A stretch of DNA of 64,000 nucleotides from Sedimentibacter saalensis (GCF_007830175.1 NZ_VLKH01000010.1:62001-126000), one strand, 5' to 3'; counted from the first letter of the stretch, positions 25,073 to 34,253 are shown. Numbers and translations: made by a program. The notes: generated from the sequence alone by a model not told the origin.

Positions 25073-25978
25073 TTGCAAGTATATGATATTCACATTGATC
25101 AACAAATGAAAGAAACAACTCAACATGGCAGTCTAGATTTTCCTTTTGCTATTTATGAAACACAACTTAATAAAAATGTTTTGGGATTTGTAAACTGGCA
25201 TTGGCATAATGAGCTACAATTTTGCTATGTTGTTTCGGGCATTATTATGCTTTACATCAATAATGAAGAAATCATACTAAAATCCGGACAAGGTTTTTTT
25301 ATAAATAAGGATGTCCTTCATATGATTAAGCCATTTGAAATTCCGGACAGCAAATATGTATGTATAAACGTACATCCAACACTGATATATGGCTCACCAG
25401 GAAATGTTATAGAACAAAGACTAATAAGACCATTTATTCAAAGTTCAACATTAACTCACTGTATTTTTTCACCTGAAACAGCTTCAGAAAACCAAATTCT
25501 GTTGCAATTTTCAAAAATGAATAGCCTATATACAGAAGGTAAATACGGTCATGAACTTGATATTCTCATAAGTTTACTTACCGTATGGAAAGAAATAATA
25601 ATGATTCAGAAACAAAAGCTCCCTATTGTCAGAGCTATATCTGAAATGGATGAAACCCGCATAAAAGCATTGCTGTTGTTGATTCATAACCGATATAAGG
25701 ATAAACTTAAACTTAAGGATTTTTCTGATGAAGTTCATCTTTGCAGCAGTGAATGCTGCCGATTATTCAAACGTCATATGGGATGTACCATATTTGAATA
25801 TGTGATCGATTATAGAATAGAAAAAAGTATAGATTCCTTGGTTTTTTCTGATTTATCAATCAGTCAAATCGCTTATGACTGTGGATTTGGCAGCACCAGC
25901 TACTATATTGAAAATTTCAGAAATAAAACAGGCATGACTCCCTTGGAATATAAAAAGAGCCTATGTTCCAAGAAATAG
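25073..25978 (+). CDS. AraC-family transcriptional regulator with cupin sensor
   Basis: About 301 residues. The N-terminal cupin (FVNWHWHNELQFCYVVSG near 37, then SGQGFFINKDVLHMI near 71) binds an effector. The C-terminal AraC domain has two HTHs: KLKDFSDEVHLCSSECCRLF near 219 and LSISQIAYDCGFGSTSYYIE near 262, ending in the signature FRNKTGMTPLEYKKS. I chose TTG 25073 because GAGGTG precedes it and the longer frame covers the promoter. It is divergent from the N-carbamoyl hydrolase, its likely target. Confidence 0.88.
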   Translation: MQVYDIHIDQQMKETTQHGSLDFPFAIYETQLNKNVLGFVNWHWHNELQFCYVVSGIIMLYINNEEIILKSGQGFFINKDVLHMIKPFEIPDSKYVCINVHPTLIYGSPGNVIEQRLIRPFIQSSTLTHCIFSPETASENQILLQFSKMNSLYTEGKYGHELDILISLLTVWKEIIMIQKQKLPIVRAISEMDETRIKALLLLIHNRYKDKLKLKDFSDEVHLCSSECCRLFKRHMGCTIFEYVIDYRIEKSIDSLVFSDLSISQIAYDCGFGSTSYYIENFRNKTGMTPLEYKKSLCSKK

Positions 25979-26114
25979 GAATAAGTTATGTACAATTAAT
26001 TTGTACGAAAAACATTTATAATATGTTGCATTTTCACTTTATATATTCTATAAAGACTACAGTGAAAGTTCAATTAACTTGAGCAGCTAATATATTGAAA
26101 ATCAGAGACTTCAA

Positions 26115-26167
26115 AAAAATTAGGATGCTTAACTCGATGAAATATCGAAATCAAGCATCCAATTTTA
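26115..26167. terminator. Bidirectional terminator
   Basis: AAAATT(A)GGATGCTT pairs with AAGCATCCAATTTT, with A's on one side and T's on the other. It serves the AraC gene from the left and lipB from the right. Confidence 0.75.
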
Positions 26168-26257
26168 CATAAGTATTTAATTAATTTACCTGTCTACCTG
26201 ACAAGAGTCAGTTCAAAAATATTAGGACATAAATTATTTACTATGTAATTAAATCGA

Positions 26258-26938
26258 TTAATATTGTAAAATATTTTCCAAACTACATTCTTTTACATCA
26301 TCATATCCAAAAACATCACTAAAATATTTCACTACAAGGTCGTTCATAATATTTAAATCTAATTCATTGCCTAACAAACTTTTTAATGAAACTACACCTT
26401 TATCTTGTATACCACATGGTATTATCCATTTGAAATGGTCGAGATTTGTGTTTACATTAAATGCAAAACCATGCATGGTAACCCATCTTTTCATCAATAC
26501 ACCTATTGCAGTGATTTTATTATCATCAACCCACACCCCTGTGTACTTCATGTCTTTTGTGTAGGCTTGTATATTAAATTCTTCCTTTAACAACTTAATT
26601 ATAACTTCTTCCACCTTATGTACATATAGCTTTAAATCCTTGCCATGATTGTTAAGGTCAATAATGGGATATCCTACAATTTGTCCTGGTCCATGATAGG
26701 TAACATCACCGCCGCGATTTACGTAGTGTAAATTTACATTGTTGTCCTCAAGAAATTCTTCTGATACAATAATATTGTCATTGTCACCGCTTCTTCCTAC
26801 TGTAATAACAGGGAAATGCTCTAATAAAAGCAAAGTATCAGCAATTTTACTTTCTTGCCTTAATTTTACAATTTCTTGTTGAAGTTTAAATGCTTCATCA
26901 TATTCTATCTTTCCTAGTTTAACAACATTAAGCTGCAT
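26258..26938 (-). CDS. lipB: Lipoyl(octanoyl) transferase
   Basis: Moves octanoate from acyl carrier protein to lipoyl domains, the first step of lipoate synthesis. 226 residues. RGGDVTYHGPGQIVGYPI near 75 is the family signature; TAIGVLMKRWVTMHGFAFNV near 138 holds the conserved catalytic Lys region, and IIPCGIQDKGVVSL near 168 the Cys that forms the acyl-thioester. It is the last gene of the lipoate operon, 19 bp after lipA. Confidence 0.96.
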   Translation of the reverse strand: MQLNVVKLGKIEYDEAFKLQQEIVKLRQESKIADTLLLLEHFPVITVGRSGDNDNIIVSEEFLEDNNVNLHYVNRGGDVTYHGPGQIVGYPIIDLNNHGKDLKLYVHKVEEVIIKLLKEEFNIQAYTKDMKYTGVWVDDNKITAIGVLMKRWVTMHGFAFNVNTNLDHFKWIIPCGIQDKGVVSLKSLLGNELDLNIMNDLVVKYFSDVFGYDDVKECSLENILQY

Positions 26939-26957
26939 TTTGTTCTCCTTACTTATC

Positions 26958-27812
26958 TTACTTAAATATGCTTGATGCTTCCCCGGCTTTATATGAACTT
27001 CTTACTAATGGACCGCTTGCAACATATTTAAAACCCTTTTCCAACGCAACCTTTTTATATTCTTCGAATTTTTCCGGTGTTACATATTCCTTAAGCTCTA
27101 TATGTTGTTCTGATGGTCGAAGGTATTGACCAATGGTAAATATATCGCAATTTACCTTTAAGCAGTCGTCCATAACTTCGTATACCTGCTCATCCGTTTC
27201 ACCAAGTCCAACCATAATTCCTGTCTTGGAAGTTATATGAGGAGCCTTTTCTTTAACATATTGAAGTACCTGGAGCGATCTTTCATAATCAGCCTGAGGA
27301 CGTACATCGGCGTAAAGATATTTAACTGTTTCAACATTGTGATTGATTACATTTGGGTTTGCATTTATAACAATATCCAAATTTTCATGAACACCCTTTA
27401 AATCAGGTATAAGAACCTCTATTGTAGTATCCGGATTTATATTTCTTACTGCTTCAATGGTTTTTGCAAAGTGAGCTGCACCGCCATCAGGCAAATCATC
27501 TCTTGTAACAGAGGTAATTACCACATGTGTTAGATTAAGTTTTTTTACAGCCTGTGCTAAGTTCATTGGCTCTTCAGGATCCACATTTGTGGCATGTCCA
27601 TTTGAAACATTGCAAAACCTACAATTTCTTGTGCAGACGCTTCCTAAAATCATAAATGTTGCTGTTTTTTTCTTGAAACATTCCCCTAAATTAGGGCAGT
27701 TTGCTTCCTTGCAAACTGTGTTAAGCTTTAAATCAGCCATTAGATGGCTTACTTCATCAACTGCTTCTTTATTATAATTTACTTTTAACCATTCAGGTAA
27801 TTTTCTTCCCAT
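26958..27812 (-). CDS. lipA: Lipoyl synthase (radical SAM)
   Basis: Inserts two sulfurs into protein-bound octanoate. 284 residues. [12 protein letters not shown] near 34 is the Cys-x4-Cys-x5-Cys site of the auxiliary cluster that is consumed as sulfur donor. CTRNCRFC near 60 is the Cys-x3-Cys-x2-Cys radical SAM site. [19 protein letters not shown] near 97 is the family signature and [12 protein letters not shown] near the C-terminus holds the conserved Ser that contacts the auxiliary cluster. It lies nine bases after the free lipoyl-domain gene. Confidence 0.97.
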   Translation of the reverse strand: MGRKLPEWLKVNYNKEAVDEVSHLMADLKLNTVCKEANCPNLGECFKKKTATFMILGSVCTRNCRFCNVSNGHATNVDPEEPMNLAQAVKKLNLTHVVITSVTRDDLPDGGAAHFAKTIEAVRNINPDTTIEVLIPDLKGVHENLDIVINANPNVINHNVETVKYLYADVRPQADYERSLQVLQYVKEKAPHITSKTGIMVGLGETDEQVYEVMDDCLKVNCDIFTIGQYLRPSEQHIELKEYVTPEKFEEYKKVALEKGFKYVASGPLVRSSYKAGEASSIFK

Positions 27813-27821
27813 TTTTAACTC

Positions 27822-28061
27822 CTATACTGTTTCTATTTCAGCTATTATTTCGTCTACTTTTACATTGTCTCCTTCTTTATAATACAATGTGACTAATCTT
27901 CCATTTTCATCACTTTCAATTTCACTAACAACCTTTTCAGTTTCAACTTCAAAAAGCACATCACCTTTTTTTATTTCATCTCCAGGATGCTTGCACAATG
28001 TAACCAATAAACCGCTTTCCATATTAGCACTAAGCTTTGGCATTGTAATTATTTTTTTCAT
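27822..28061 (-). CDS. Stand-alone lipoyl-domain protein
   Basis: 79 residues that make up just one lipoyl/biotinyl domain: MPKLSANMESGLLV at the start, then KGDVLFEVETEKVVSEIES near 38 with the modifiable Lys at 47 (ETEKVV), and GRLVTLYYKEGDNV. In E2 subunits of oxo-acid dehydrogenases this domain is followed by a catalytic domain; here nothing follows. Placed between lplA and lipA with about 10-bp gaps, it is likely the carrier on which lipoate is assembled, or the swinging arm of an enzyme encoded elsewhere. Confidence 0.9.
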   Translation of the reverse strand: MKKIITMPKLSANMESGLLVTLCKHPGDEIKKGDVLFEVETEKVVSEIESDENGRLVTLYYKEGDNVKVDEIIAEIETV

Positions 28062-28071
28062 ATTTCCTCCT

Positions 28072-29040
28072 TTAGAAAAAGCAATCAGCTAATTCTTCAT
28101 AATTTAAATTTTTCATATTTTTGAGAGAACTAATTTCCTTAAGTTTGTTTACTATATTCATGTAACTGTAACGAGAATCGGTAATATGTTCTTGTAAATC
28201 ATTACACGGAATATTGTTTCCTTGAACATAACAGTTTGTTATAACACCTTTTTTAACATATAATTTCACATTGATTTTATCACCGAGAATTTCACTTTCC
28301 TTTTCATAGGAAAAATCCGGTGAGGCACCAAAGTTCCATTCCCATTTCGAATATTTATTTTCAGCAAGTTCCTGTATTGTTTCAATTTGTTCTTCATTTA
28401 TTTCATATTTTCCTGCATTGCCAGAAAACATTGTATTAATCAATAATCTTTGAAACTCATCTATATTAATTTCATCTCTAAGATGATCCTTAATATTGGT
28501 AACAATGCTCCTTACTGACTTCACTGACTTTGATTCAATTTTTCCTTCAGTAGTTTTTAACAAGTCATGAAGCATGGTTAAATCTGCATCAAAGAGCAGT
28601 GTTCCGTGATGTAATGCCCTGTTGCCTTTTATTGTTTGAGCACTTCCTGAAATTTTTTTACCGTCAATAGCTATATCGCTGGTTCTTCTTTTTTCAGCTT
28701 TAACTCCTATTGAATTCAGGGCATTTATTACCGGTATAATAAATTGATCATAATCAATGAATGTATTTTTATCGTAATCAGTAATTACTGAGTAGTTTAA
28801 GTTTCCCCTGTCATGGAAAACAGTACCGCCTCCTGTATTTCTTCGGGCTACTTTAATATTGTTTTGTTCTATTGCCTTAATATTTATTTCTTCAAAGACA
28901 TTCTGATGTTTTCCTAAAACAATGCTGTTATGATTTTTCCACAGCATAAAATATGTATCATCTTTTAAATTATTAAATATGTATTCCTCTAAGGCAAGAT
29001 TAAAATATACATCATCACTAATACTTTCTATGTATTTCAT
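28072..29040 (-). CDS. lplA: Lipoate-protein ligase A
   Basis: Activates free lipoate with ATP and attaches it to lipoyl domains. 322 residues, so both the catalytic and the small C-terminal domain (about 250-320) are present. VARRNTGGGTVFHDRGNLNYS near 69 is the ATP/lipoate-binding signature, and KISGSAQTIKGNRALHHGTLL near 129 carries the conserved catalytic Lys and the His of the substrate pocket. It is the first gene of the lipoate operon, with a promoter at 29161-29189. A second copy lies at 61805-62788. Confidence 0.95.
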   Translation of the reverse strand: MKYIESISDDVYFNLALEEYIFNNLKDDTYFMLWKNHNSIVLGKHQNVFEEINIKAIEQNNIKVARRNTGGGTVFHDRGNLNYSVITDYDKNTFIDYDQFIIPVINALNSIGVKAEKRRTSDIAIDGKKISGSAQTIKGNRALHHGTLLFDADLTMLHDLLKTTEGKIESKSVKSVRSIVTNIKDHLRDEINIDEFQRLLINTMFSGNAGKYEINEEQIETIQELAENKYSKWEWNFGASPDFSYEKESEILGDKINVKLYVKKGVITNCYVQGNNIPCNDLQEHITDSRYSYMNIVNKLKEISSLKNMKNLNYEELADCFF

Positions 29041-29160
29041 TAATTTACGCTCCTTGATAAGTACAATTTTTATGTTCTTTCTTCAATCTATCTTTTCAAG
29101 ATAAGAATGAATTCCTGTTAACTAATACGAAAACTGATTGAGCAAGGTTAAAATTGTTTT

Positions 29161-29189
29161 ATTATATCACGAACATTTTATTGGCGCAA
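29161..29189 (-). promoter_or_regulatory. Promoter of the lipoate operon
   Basis: On the minus strand TTGCGC, 17 bp, TATAAT. The leader to lplA is about 115 bases. Confidence 0.6.
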
Positions 29190-29316
29190 TAATTTCCAAT
29201 ATTTATACAGTTACACCATTGAATCCATATAAAGTACTTTCAAATAAGACAAGTTATCACACCTTACGTGTTATGTAATATATTGAAAATGAACTTACAT
29301 CAAAGGTGGTGATATT

Positions 29317-29568
29317 ATGGGTTATAGAAATAATGGTAATGTTGCTGGTACAACTGGTAGAAGATGTGACTGCGAATGCGTTTTTGAATGTTTATTGGAA
29401 TTACTTGAAGATGTGCTTGGAGAAAACAATCATCATTGCTGCCATAGGAATAATGTAGCTGGCACTGGCAGAAATCGTCACTGCGACTGCGAATGTGTTT
29501 TCGAGTGTTTAGAAGAATTGCTTGAAGATGCATTAGAAGAAAACAATGGCCATCATTGTCATAGATAG
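29317..29568 (+). CDS. Cys/His-rich protein of two tandem repeats
   Basis: 83 residues built as two near-identical units, about 8-44 and 46-83. Each runs NVAGT, a basic turn, CDCECVFECL, an acidic leucine-rich helix (LEELLEDALEENN-like) and a HHC(C)HR end. Together they hold eleven Cys and seven His, with Cys17, 19, 21, 25 in unit 1 and 56, 58, 60, 64 in unit 2 in the same spacing. There is no signal peptide or membrane segment. AAAGGTGGTGAT gives a strong ribosome site and a terminator follows. Metal binding or a spore-coat-like role would fit the composition; I do not recognise the family and no function can be claimed. Confidence 0.85.
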   Translation: MGYRNNGNVAGTTGRRCDCECVFECLLELLEDVLGENNHHCCHRNNVAGTGRNRHCDCECVFECLEELLEDALEENNGHHCHR

Positions 29569-29590
29569 TTATTATATGTTGGTCTACTAT

Positions 29591-29625
29591 GGACGGGAAT
29601 TGAATCCCGTCCTTTAGTTATTTTA
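29591..29625 (+). terminator. Terminator of the Cys/His repeat gene
   Basis: GGACGGGA and TCCCGTCC pair around ATTGAA and are followed by TTTAGTTATTTT. Confidence 0.8.
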
Positions 29626-29785
29626 TGTGATAAAAAACTCCTAGATTGTGCTCCTACTTTCTATTATTCACAAGTATTAATTCAATTCAAGTTAGTTTAA
29701 CACCGCTTGTAAGAATAAAATCATTAATCATATTCAACATTTAAATGAATACTATATCAATAAAACCATTCAATCTGGAGGTATT

Positions 29786-30598
29786 ATGGGATATTATATA
29801 AGTGTTGAACCGAATGTCAATTTATATGTTGAGGATCTTAATCCGGAGGGCAAAAGGACAATTGTATTCTTGCACGGTTGGCCCGGCAGCCATGATTTGT
29901 TTGAGTATCAGTTTGATGTTTTGCCGAGGAGAGGCTACAGATGTATTGGAATAGATCAAAGAGGATTTGGAAAATCCGACAAACCATGGCATGGTTATGA
30001 TTACAATCGCTTAGCTGATGATGTGAGATGCATCGTTGAGGCTCTGAAGCTGCAGGATTTTGTATTGGCAGGTCACTCCACAGGTGGAGCAATTGCACTA
30101 AGATATATGTCCAGGTATACCGGCTATGGTGTGTCAAAGCTTGCTTTGTTTGCTGCTGCAGCCCCGAGTTTAGTAAAATTGCCGAACTTTCCATATGGTA
30201 TAGAAAAAAATGTAGTCACGGACATAATTGAAGGCACTTATAATGATCGGCCCAAAATGCTTAGAGGTTTCGGAGAGATTTTTTTCTTTCAGCACACATC
30301 TGAACCATTTAATGAATGGTTCCTTCAATTGGGGCTGCAAGCGGCTGGATGGTCAACTGCTGCTATTGCAAATACTTGGTTACAAGAACAATTATTTTAT
30401 GATATAGAGTCTATAAAAGTACCTACGTTAATTATACATGGAATTCATGATAAAGTTGTTCCATTTGAATTAGGCGAAGTGCAACACTATGGAATTAAAA
30501 ATTCTATTTTGTTGCCGTTTGAATTCAGCGGTCATGGTGCTTTCTATGATGAACATGAAAAGTTCAATGAAGAATTGATGAAATTTATTGAAAAATAA
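29786..30598 (+). CDS. Alpha/beta-fold hydrolase
   Basis: 270 residues. IVFLHGWPGSHDLFEYQ near 26 is the oxyanion loop, VLAGHSTGGAIALRYM near 92 the nucleophile elbow with Ser at about 97, HGIHDKVVPFE near 217 holds the acid Asp, and SGHGAFYDEHEKF near 247 the His. A cap domain lies at about 130-200. GGAGG precedes the ATG. It resembles non-haem chloroperoxidase/epoxide-hydrolase-like enzymes, but the substrate is unknown. It stands alone between two small-gene units. Confidence 0.9.
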   Translation: MGYYISVEPNVNLYVEDLNPEGKRTIVFLHGWPGSHDLFEYQFDVLPRRGYRCIGIDQRGFGKSDKPWHGYDYNRLADDVRCIVEALKLQDFVLAGHSTGGAIALRYMSRYTGYGVSKLALFAAAAPSLVKLPNFPYGIEKNVVTDIIEGTYNDRPKMLRGFGEIFFFQHTSEPFNEWFLQLGLQAAGWSTAAIANTWLQEQLFYDIESIKVPTLIIHGIHDKVVPFELGEVQHYGIKNSILLPFEFSGHGAFYDEHEKFNEELMKFIEK

Positions 30599-30702
30599 GC
30601 AAAGTAGTGAACTTAAAAAGCAATAATAAATACCTGCATTTTATTCCTGTGTAAAAATCCTAAAGACAACATATACTAACAGTATATAAAGGAGGAATTT
30701 TT

Positions 30703-31725
30703 ATGACAATGAGCAAAATAATGCAGGAAAAGTTCAATGGAATTTCTGCTATGATAAATAACACTCCCCTGCTTGAAATTTCTCTCCGTTACAGAGGAAC
30801 TGAAAGAAAGGTATATGCCAAAGCTGAGTATTACAATTTTACAGGAAGCATAAAGGACAGAATTGTCCTTCACATAATGAAGCAGTTTTATGATGACGGA
30901 ACCATTAAAGAAGGTGATACAATTGTTGAAGCAACAAGCGGCAATACCGGGATTTCCATATCAGCAATTGGAGTGTATCTTGGCAATCCTGTTAAAATAT
31001 TCATGCCGGACTGGATGTGCCGTGAGCGACTTATTCTCATGAAGGAGTATGGGGCAACTGTAACATCAGTTTCCAAGGAAGACGGAGGTTTTAAGGGCTG
31101 TATTGAAATGGCCTCTGACATGGGGAAAGAAAATGGTATATGTCTGCCATGTCAATTTTCTAATCCAGTCAACGTTGACGCCCATTATAAAACAACCGGG
31201 AAAGAAATATTATCTCAACTTGCTGAATTTGGAAAGAAGCCTGATGGCATTGTGGCCGGAATCGGCACCGGTGGCACCATAATGGGTATAAAGAAAGCTC
31301 TTCAGGAAATATATCCAGACTGTAAGGCATTTCCGTTAGAACCGGAAAACTCGCCATTAATGACAACAGACGGTAAGTCATTCGGTCCTCACAGAATCGC
31401 CGGTATCGGCGATGACTTCATTCCCGAAATTGTAAAACTTAATGAACTTGATGACATTATTACCGTTGATGACGGTGATGCCATCAATATGGCAAGGAAG
31501 CTTGCTTCACAGCTGGGAATCGGTGTAGGCATTTCCTCCGGTGCAAACTTTCTTGGTGCACTGAAAGCTCAGGACATTCTTGGCAGTGAGGATTCCATTG
31601 TTGTAACAGTATTTGCTGATGACAACAAGAAATATCTGTCAACTGAATTAGTGGAAAGTCAAGAGGAAAAGCCCGCACACATGACTCCTCATATAGAACT
31701 GATGGGTTTTAGAGCCATCAGGTAA
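30703..31725 (+). CDS. Cysteine synthase-family PLP enzyme
   Basis: 340 residues of the fold-type II beta-family. YNFTGSIKDRIVLHIMKQFY (46-65) has the Schiff-base Lys in SIKDR, VEATSGNTGISIS near 84 is the substrate loop, GIGTGGTIMGIKKAL near 180 binds the cofactor phosphate, and SSGANFLGA near 276 contacts the pyridine ring. The enzyme could be O-acetylserine sulfhydrylase or cystathionine beta-synthase-like. AAGGAGG is eight bases upstream of ATG 30703. Its 3' end overlaps by eight bases with the convergent class V aminotransferase gene. Confidence 0.9.
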   Translation: MTMSKIMQEKFNGISAMINNTPLLEISLRYRGTERKVYAKAEYYNFTGSIKDRIVLHIMKQFYDDGTIKEGDTIVEATSGNTGISISAIGVYLGNPVKIFMPDWMCRERLILMKEYGATVTSVSKEDGGFKGCIEMASDMGKENGICLPCQFSNPVNVDAHYKTTGKEILSQLAEFGKKPDGIVAGIGTGGTIMGIKKALQEIYPDCKAFPLEPENSPLMTTDGKSFGPHRIAGIGDDFIPEIVKLNELDDIITVDDGDAINMARKLASQLGIGVGISSGANFLGALKAQDILGSEDSIVVTVFADDNKKYLSTELVESQEEKPAHMTPHIELMGFRAIR

Positions 31726-33451
31726 CGTCTTTCAAGTTTACAAAATAAAACCATCCATGGCCATAGAACCTGCCCTCATCAAGTGTCTTGAAGTTGTCAG
31801 GTTCTTTTGATAATCTATCTGCATGAGTCTTTGCTTCCGACAAATATGCGCCAAATTCTTCGGAAAGCTGATGTATTTCCGTGGAGTTTATTTTATTTTT
31901 TTTGCTGATAAACTTAATGCTTTCTTTTATTCCAAAGCTATCCACCATGTCATATGAATCCTTATAATTTGTATGGCTCCACTTCCCTGTTTTTAAATCC
32001 ATCTCATATTCATTTAAAAACAAGTATCCGTACTGTGCTGTGAACTCAACAGCGTTTAGTATGAACTCAACCTCATCTTCAGTCATTACATAATGAATGT
32101 TAAATCTTAGCCATCCAGGTTTTATTGATGTAACCCCGTCTTTTATAAACTGCCTGTAAGCCTTTGATTTTTCTTCGCTGATTTTCATGAGTCTGTGGCC
32201 GTAAGGAGCAGCACATGCACATCCGGCTCTCATTTGAATTCCAAACAAATCATTTATGAGTTTAGCAGCAAACCTTGGGTGAAGAAGTTTATCACTGTGC
32301 TTAATCTTGATTGAAAATATAGGCATTCTGTTTTCATCTGCAGGTCCAAGTATCTCAATGTTAGGATTTGACTTTAATCTATCCAATACCTTTTTTGTAT
32401 TATACTTCTCTTTTTCTTCTATTTTTTCTGTTCCCGTCAAATCCTTGAGCTCAATTGCAAGTGCAGCCTTGAACAACTGCAGTATTCCAGGAGTTCCGGC
32501 CATTTCTCTTAATTCTGGATTGCTGATATAATCGTGAGCATATGCACTCACATAAGATACTGTTCCGCCTCCTGAAACTGTGGGAGGAATGCTGCTGTCA
32601 TAAAGCCTTTCATTTAAGATAAGCAAGCCTGAAGCACCTGTGCCTCCCAGCCATTTGTGGGGAGCTACATATATGGCATCCAGAAATTCATCGCTGCCCT
32701 TGTTCATGTTTATTTCAACATAGGGCGAACATGCAGCGTAGTCAAAACACACGTAACCATTGTTTTCGTGCATTATTCTGGCAATATCATAGACAGGAGT
32801 GATAACGCCTGTTACATTTGATGCTGCTGAGAAAGAACCTATTTTCAGTCTGCCCTTATACTTTTCATCAGAAACTTTCCTTCTGAGATTGTCCATGTCA
32901 AATTTACCATCTATATCAAGTTCAATCTCCACTGTTTCTGCCAACCCTTCCTTCCACATGAGAATGTTGGAGTGATGTTCGTAAGGACCGATGAAAACCA
33001 CAGGCATATGTTTTTTGCATTCTTCTGATTCATTTACAAGATCATAAAGACCCTTGTTGTTTTTAAAATAGTTACCTATTATGCTGTCAACTCTTCTGCT
33101 GGCTGCAGGCGGAATATAAATACCCATAATTTTAGCGAAAGATTCAATGGCTCCCGTAGCGCCGTTTCCTGATGGTATTACAATACAATTTTTCTCGGCA
33201 TTGAAATGTTTCTTAATAATATCAAGTGACTTGTGAAGTATTTTAGTCATAACCTCTCCGGTCATGTCATCTTCTGTATGGGTATTTGCATAGCATTTTT
33301 GAATATCTGCCAGATATTCTTCCATAAATTTTAATCCACGTGCAGAAGCAGTAAAATCTGCATAAGTCATTACTCTTTCACCATAGGGTGTCTTGAATTT
33401 ATATCCATACCCAATCAATTCGTCTCTTAATGTTTCAAATGATATGCTCAT
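31718..33451 (-). CDS. Class V aminotransferase (cysteine desulfurase-like), extended form
   Basis: A 577-residue PLP enzyme, longer than the roughly 400 of SufS/IscS. VAPHKWLGGTGASGLLI near 260 holds the PLP Lys, FSAASNVTGVITP near 203 and FDYAACSP near 228 the cofactor site. MRAGCACAAPYGHRLM near 400 carries a Cys at the place of the catalytic Cys of desulfurases. About 150 extra C-terminal residues are of unknown role. It may cleave cysteine or cysteine-like compounds; its convergent partner, a cysteine synthase homologue, supports a sulfur amino acid context. Confidence 0.85.
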   Translation of the reverse strand: MSISFETLRDELIGYGYKFKTPYGERVMTYADFTASARGLKFMEEYLADIQKCYANTHTEDDMTGEVMTKILHKSLDIIKKHFNAEKNCIVIPSGNGATGAIESFAKIMGIYIPPAASRRVDSIIGNYFKNNKGLYDLVNESEECKKHMPVVFIGPYEHHSNILMWKEGLAETVEIELDIDGKFDMDNLRRKVSDEKYKGRLKIGSFSAASNVTGVITPVYDIARIMHENNGYVCFDYAACSPYVEINMNKGSDEFLDAIYVAPHKWLGGTGASGLLILNERLYDSSIPPTVSGGGTVSYVSAYAHDYISNPELREMAGTPGILQLFKAALAIELKDLTGTEKIEEKEKYNTKKVLDRLKSNPNIEILGPADENRMPIFSIKIKHSDKLLHPRFAAKLINDLFGIQMRAGCACAAPYGHRLMKISEEKSKAYRQFIKDGVTSIKPGWLRFNIHYVMTEDEVEFILNAVEFTAQYGYLFLNEYEMDLKTGKWSHTNYKDSYDMVDSFGIKESIKFISKKNKINSTEIHQLSEEFGAYLSEAKTHADRLSKEPDNFKTLDEGRFYGHGWFYFVNLKDVT

Positions 33452-33558
33452 AATATCTCCTCCATTTTATATGCTTTTATAATTAACTGTAGAGGTAATT
33501 ATATTCATATCTAGAAAAAAATTTGATATAACCCACCCTTATTTTATTTTTTCAGCTA

Positions 33559-33587
33559 TTGCTTTTATTTTATACTAATTTTATAAT
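33559..33587 (+). promoter_or_regulatory. Promoter of the zinc-ribbon membrane gene
   Basis: TTGCTT, 17 bp, TATAAT. The predicted RNA starts just before the AAAGGAG ribosome site, so the leader is very short. Confidence 0.65.
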
Positions 33588-33611
33588 GATTGTAAAAGGA
33601 GTGATGTTCAA

Positions 33612-34076
33612 TTGGCAAAGAGAGCTTTTTATTGTCCCCAGTGCAAGGCAAATTTCAATGTGGAGAGTTATTACAATAAACTTGGCAGTCCTCTAAGGAA
33701 ATGTCCAGGCTGTTTAAATACGTATTATGATACTTCAGTCAGGGAACCCGCACTAATGTCACCTTCAGACTTCCTTCCTAAAACAATAGGTGCAATTGCA
33801 TGGTGCATTCTTATTAGTTTTGCAATAGGTTCAGCCGTAGCTTTGATTGCTGTTGGGTCTATAAGTTTTGATGTATTTTTGAAGGCTGGTTCAGCAGTAT
33901 TCCTGATTTATGTGTTAGTACTCAGGCCCTGGGACTATAGGGATGAAATCAATGCTTCGCTGGAAAGGTTGAAGGATGAAAACTATGTAAAAGCCTTAAA
34001 AAAATACGGCAAATGTGACATCGCACCAGATTCGGCATATTTAAAATTTATTAACAGCGATAAAAATTATGTATAG
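33612..34076 (+). CDS. Zinc-ribbon membrane protein, unknown function
   Basis: 154 residues. The N-terminal ribbon CPQC (8-11) ... CPGC (31-34) binds a metal. Two membrane segments at about 56-82 and 85-104 follow, then a basic-acidic cytosolic tail (RPWDYRDEINASLERLKDEN near 105). The start is TTG 33612 behind AGGAGTG. Not assigned to a characterised family. It is a single gene followed by a strong hairpin. Confidence 0.75.
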   Translation: MAKRAFYCPQCKANFNVESYYNKLGSPLRKCPGCLNTYYDTSVREPALMSPSDFLPKTIGAIAWCILISFAIGSAVALIAVGSISFDVFLKAGSAVFLIYVLVLRPWDYRDEINASLERLKDENYVKALKKYGKCDIAPDSAYLKFINSDKNYV

Positions 34077-34094
34077 TTTACATTGACTTAAAAA

Positions 34095-34150
34095 AATAAG
34101 AGTGGCAATCCATTTCTGGTTTTACTACGGATTTGTGATTGCCACTTATT
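34095..34150 (+). terminator. Terminator-type hairpin
   Basis: AATAAG(A)GTGGCAATC pairs with GATTGCCACTTATT. It lies about 18 bp after the zinc-ribbon gene. The T-run is weak. Confidence 0.6.
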
Positions 34151-34218
34151 AGTAAATACATAAATTTATTGTATTAATGGTAACAACAACAATATACTTT
34201 ATGTAGTCTAATAAAGAA

Positions 34219-34253
34219 GTCACAGCTACGATTTACTTGTCGTGTGCTGTGAC
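34219..34253. terminator. Hairpin between convergent genes
   Basis: GTCACAGC(T)ACGA pairs with TCGT(GT)GCTGTGAC, followed by AATTATTTTT on the plus strand. It probably stops readthrough toward the amidohydrolase gene. Confidence 0.5.

Noticed and set aside
29315..29533. Antisense frame over the Cys/His repeat gene
   Set aside because: The open frame results from the repeat structure; only the plus strand has a ribosome site and terminator.
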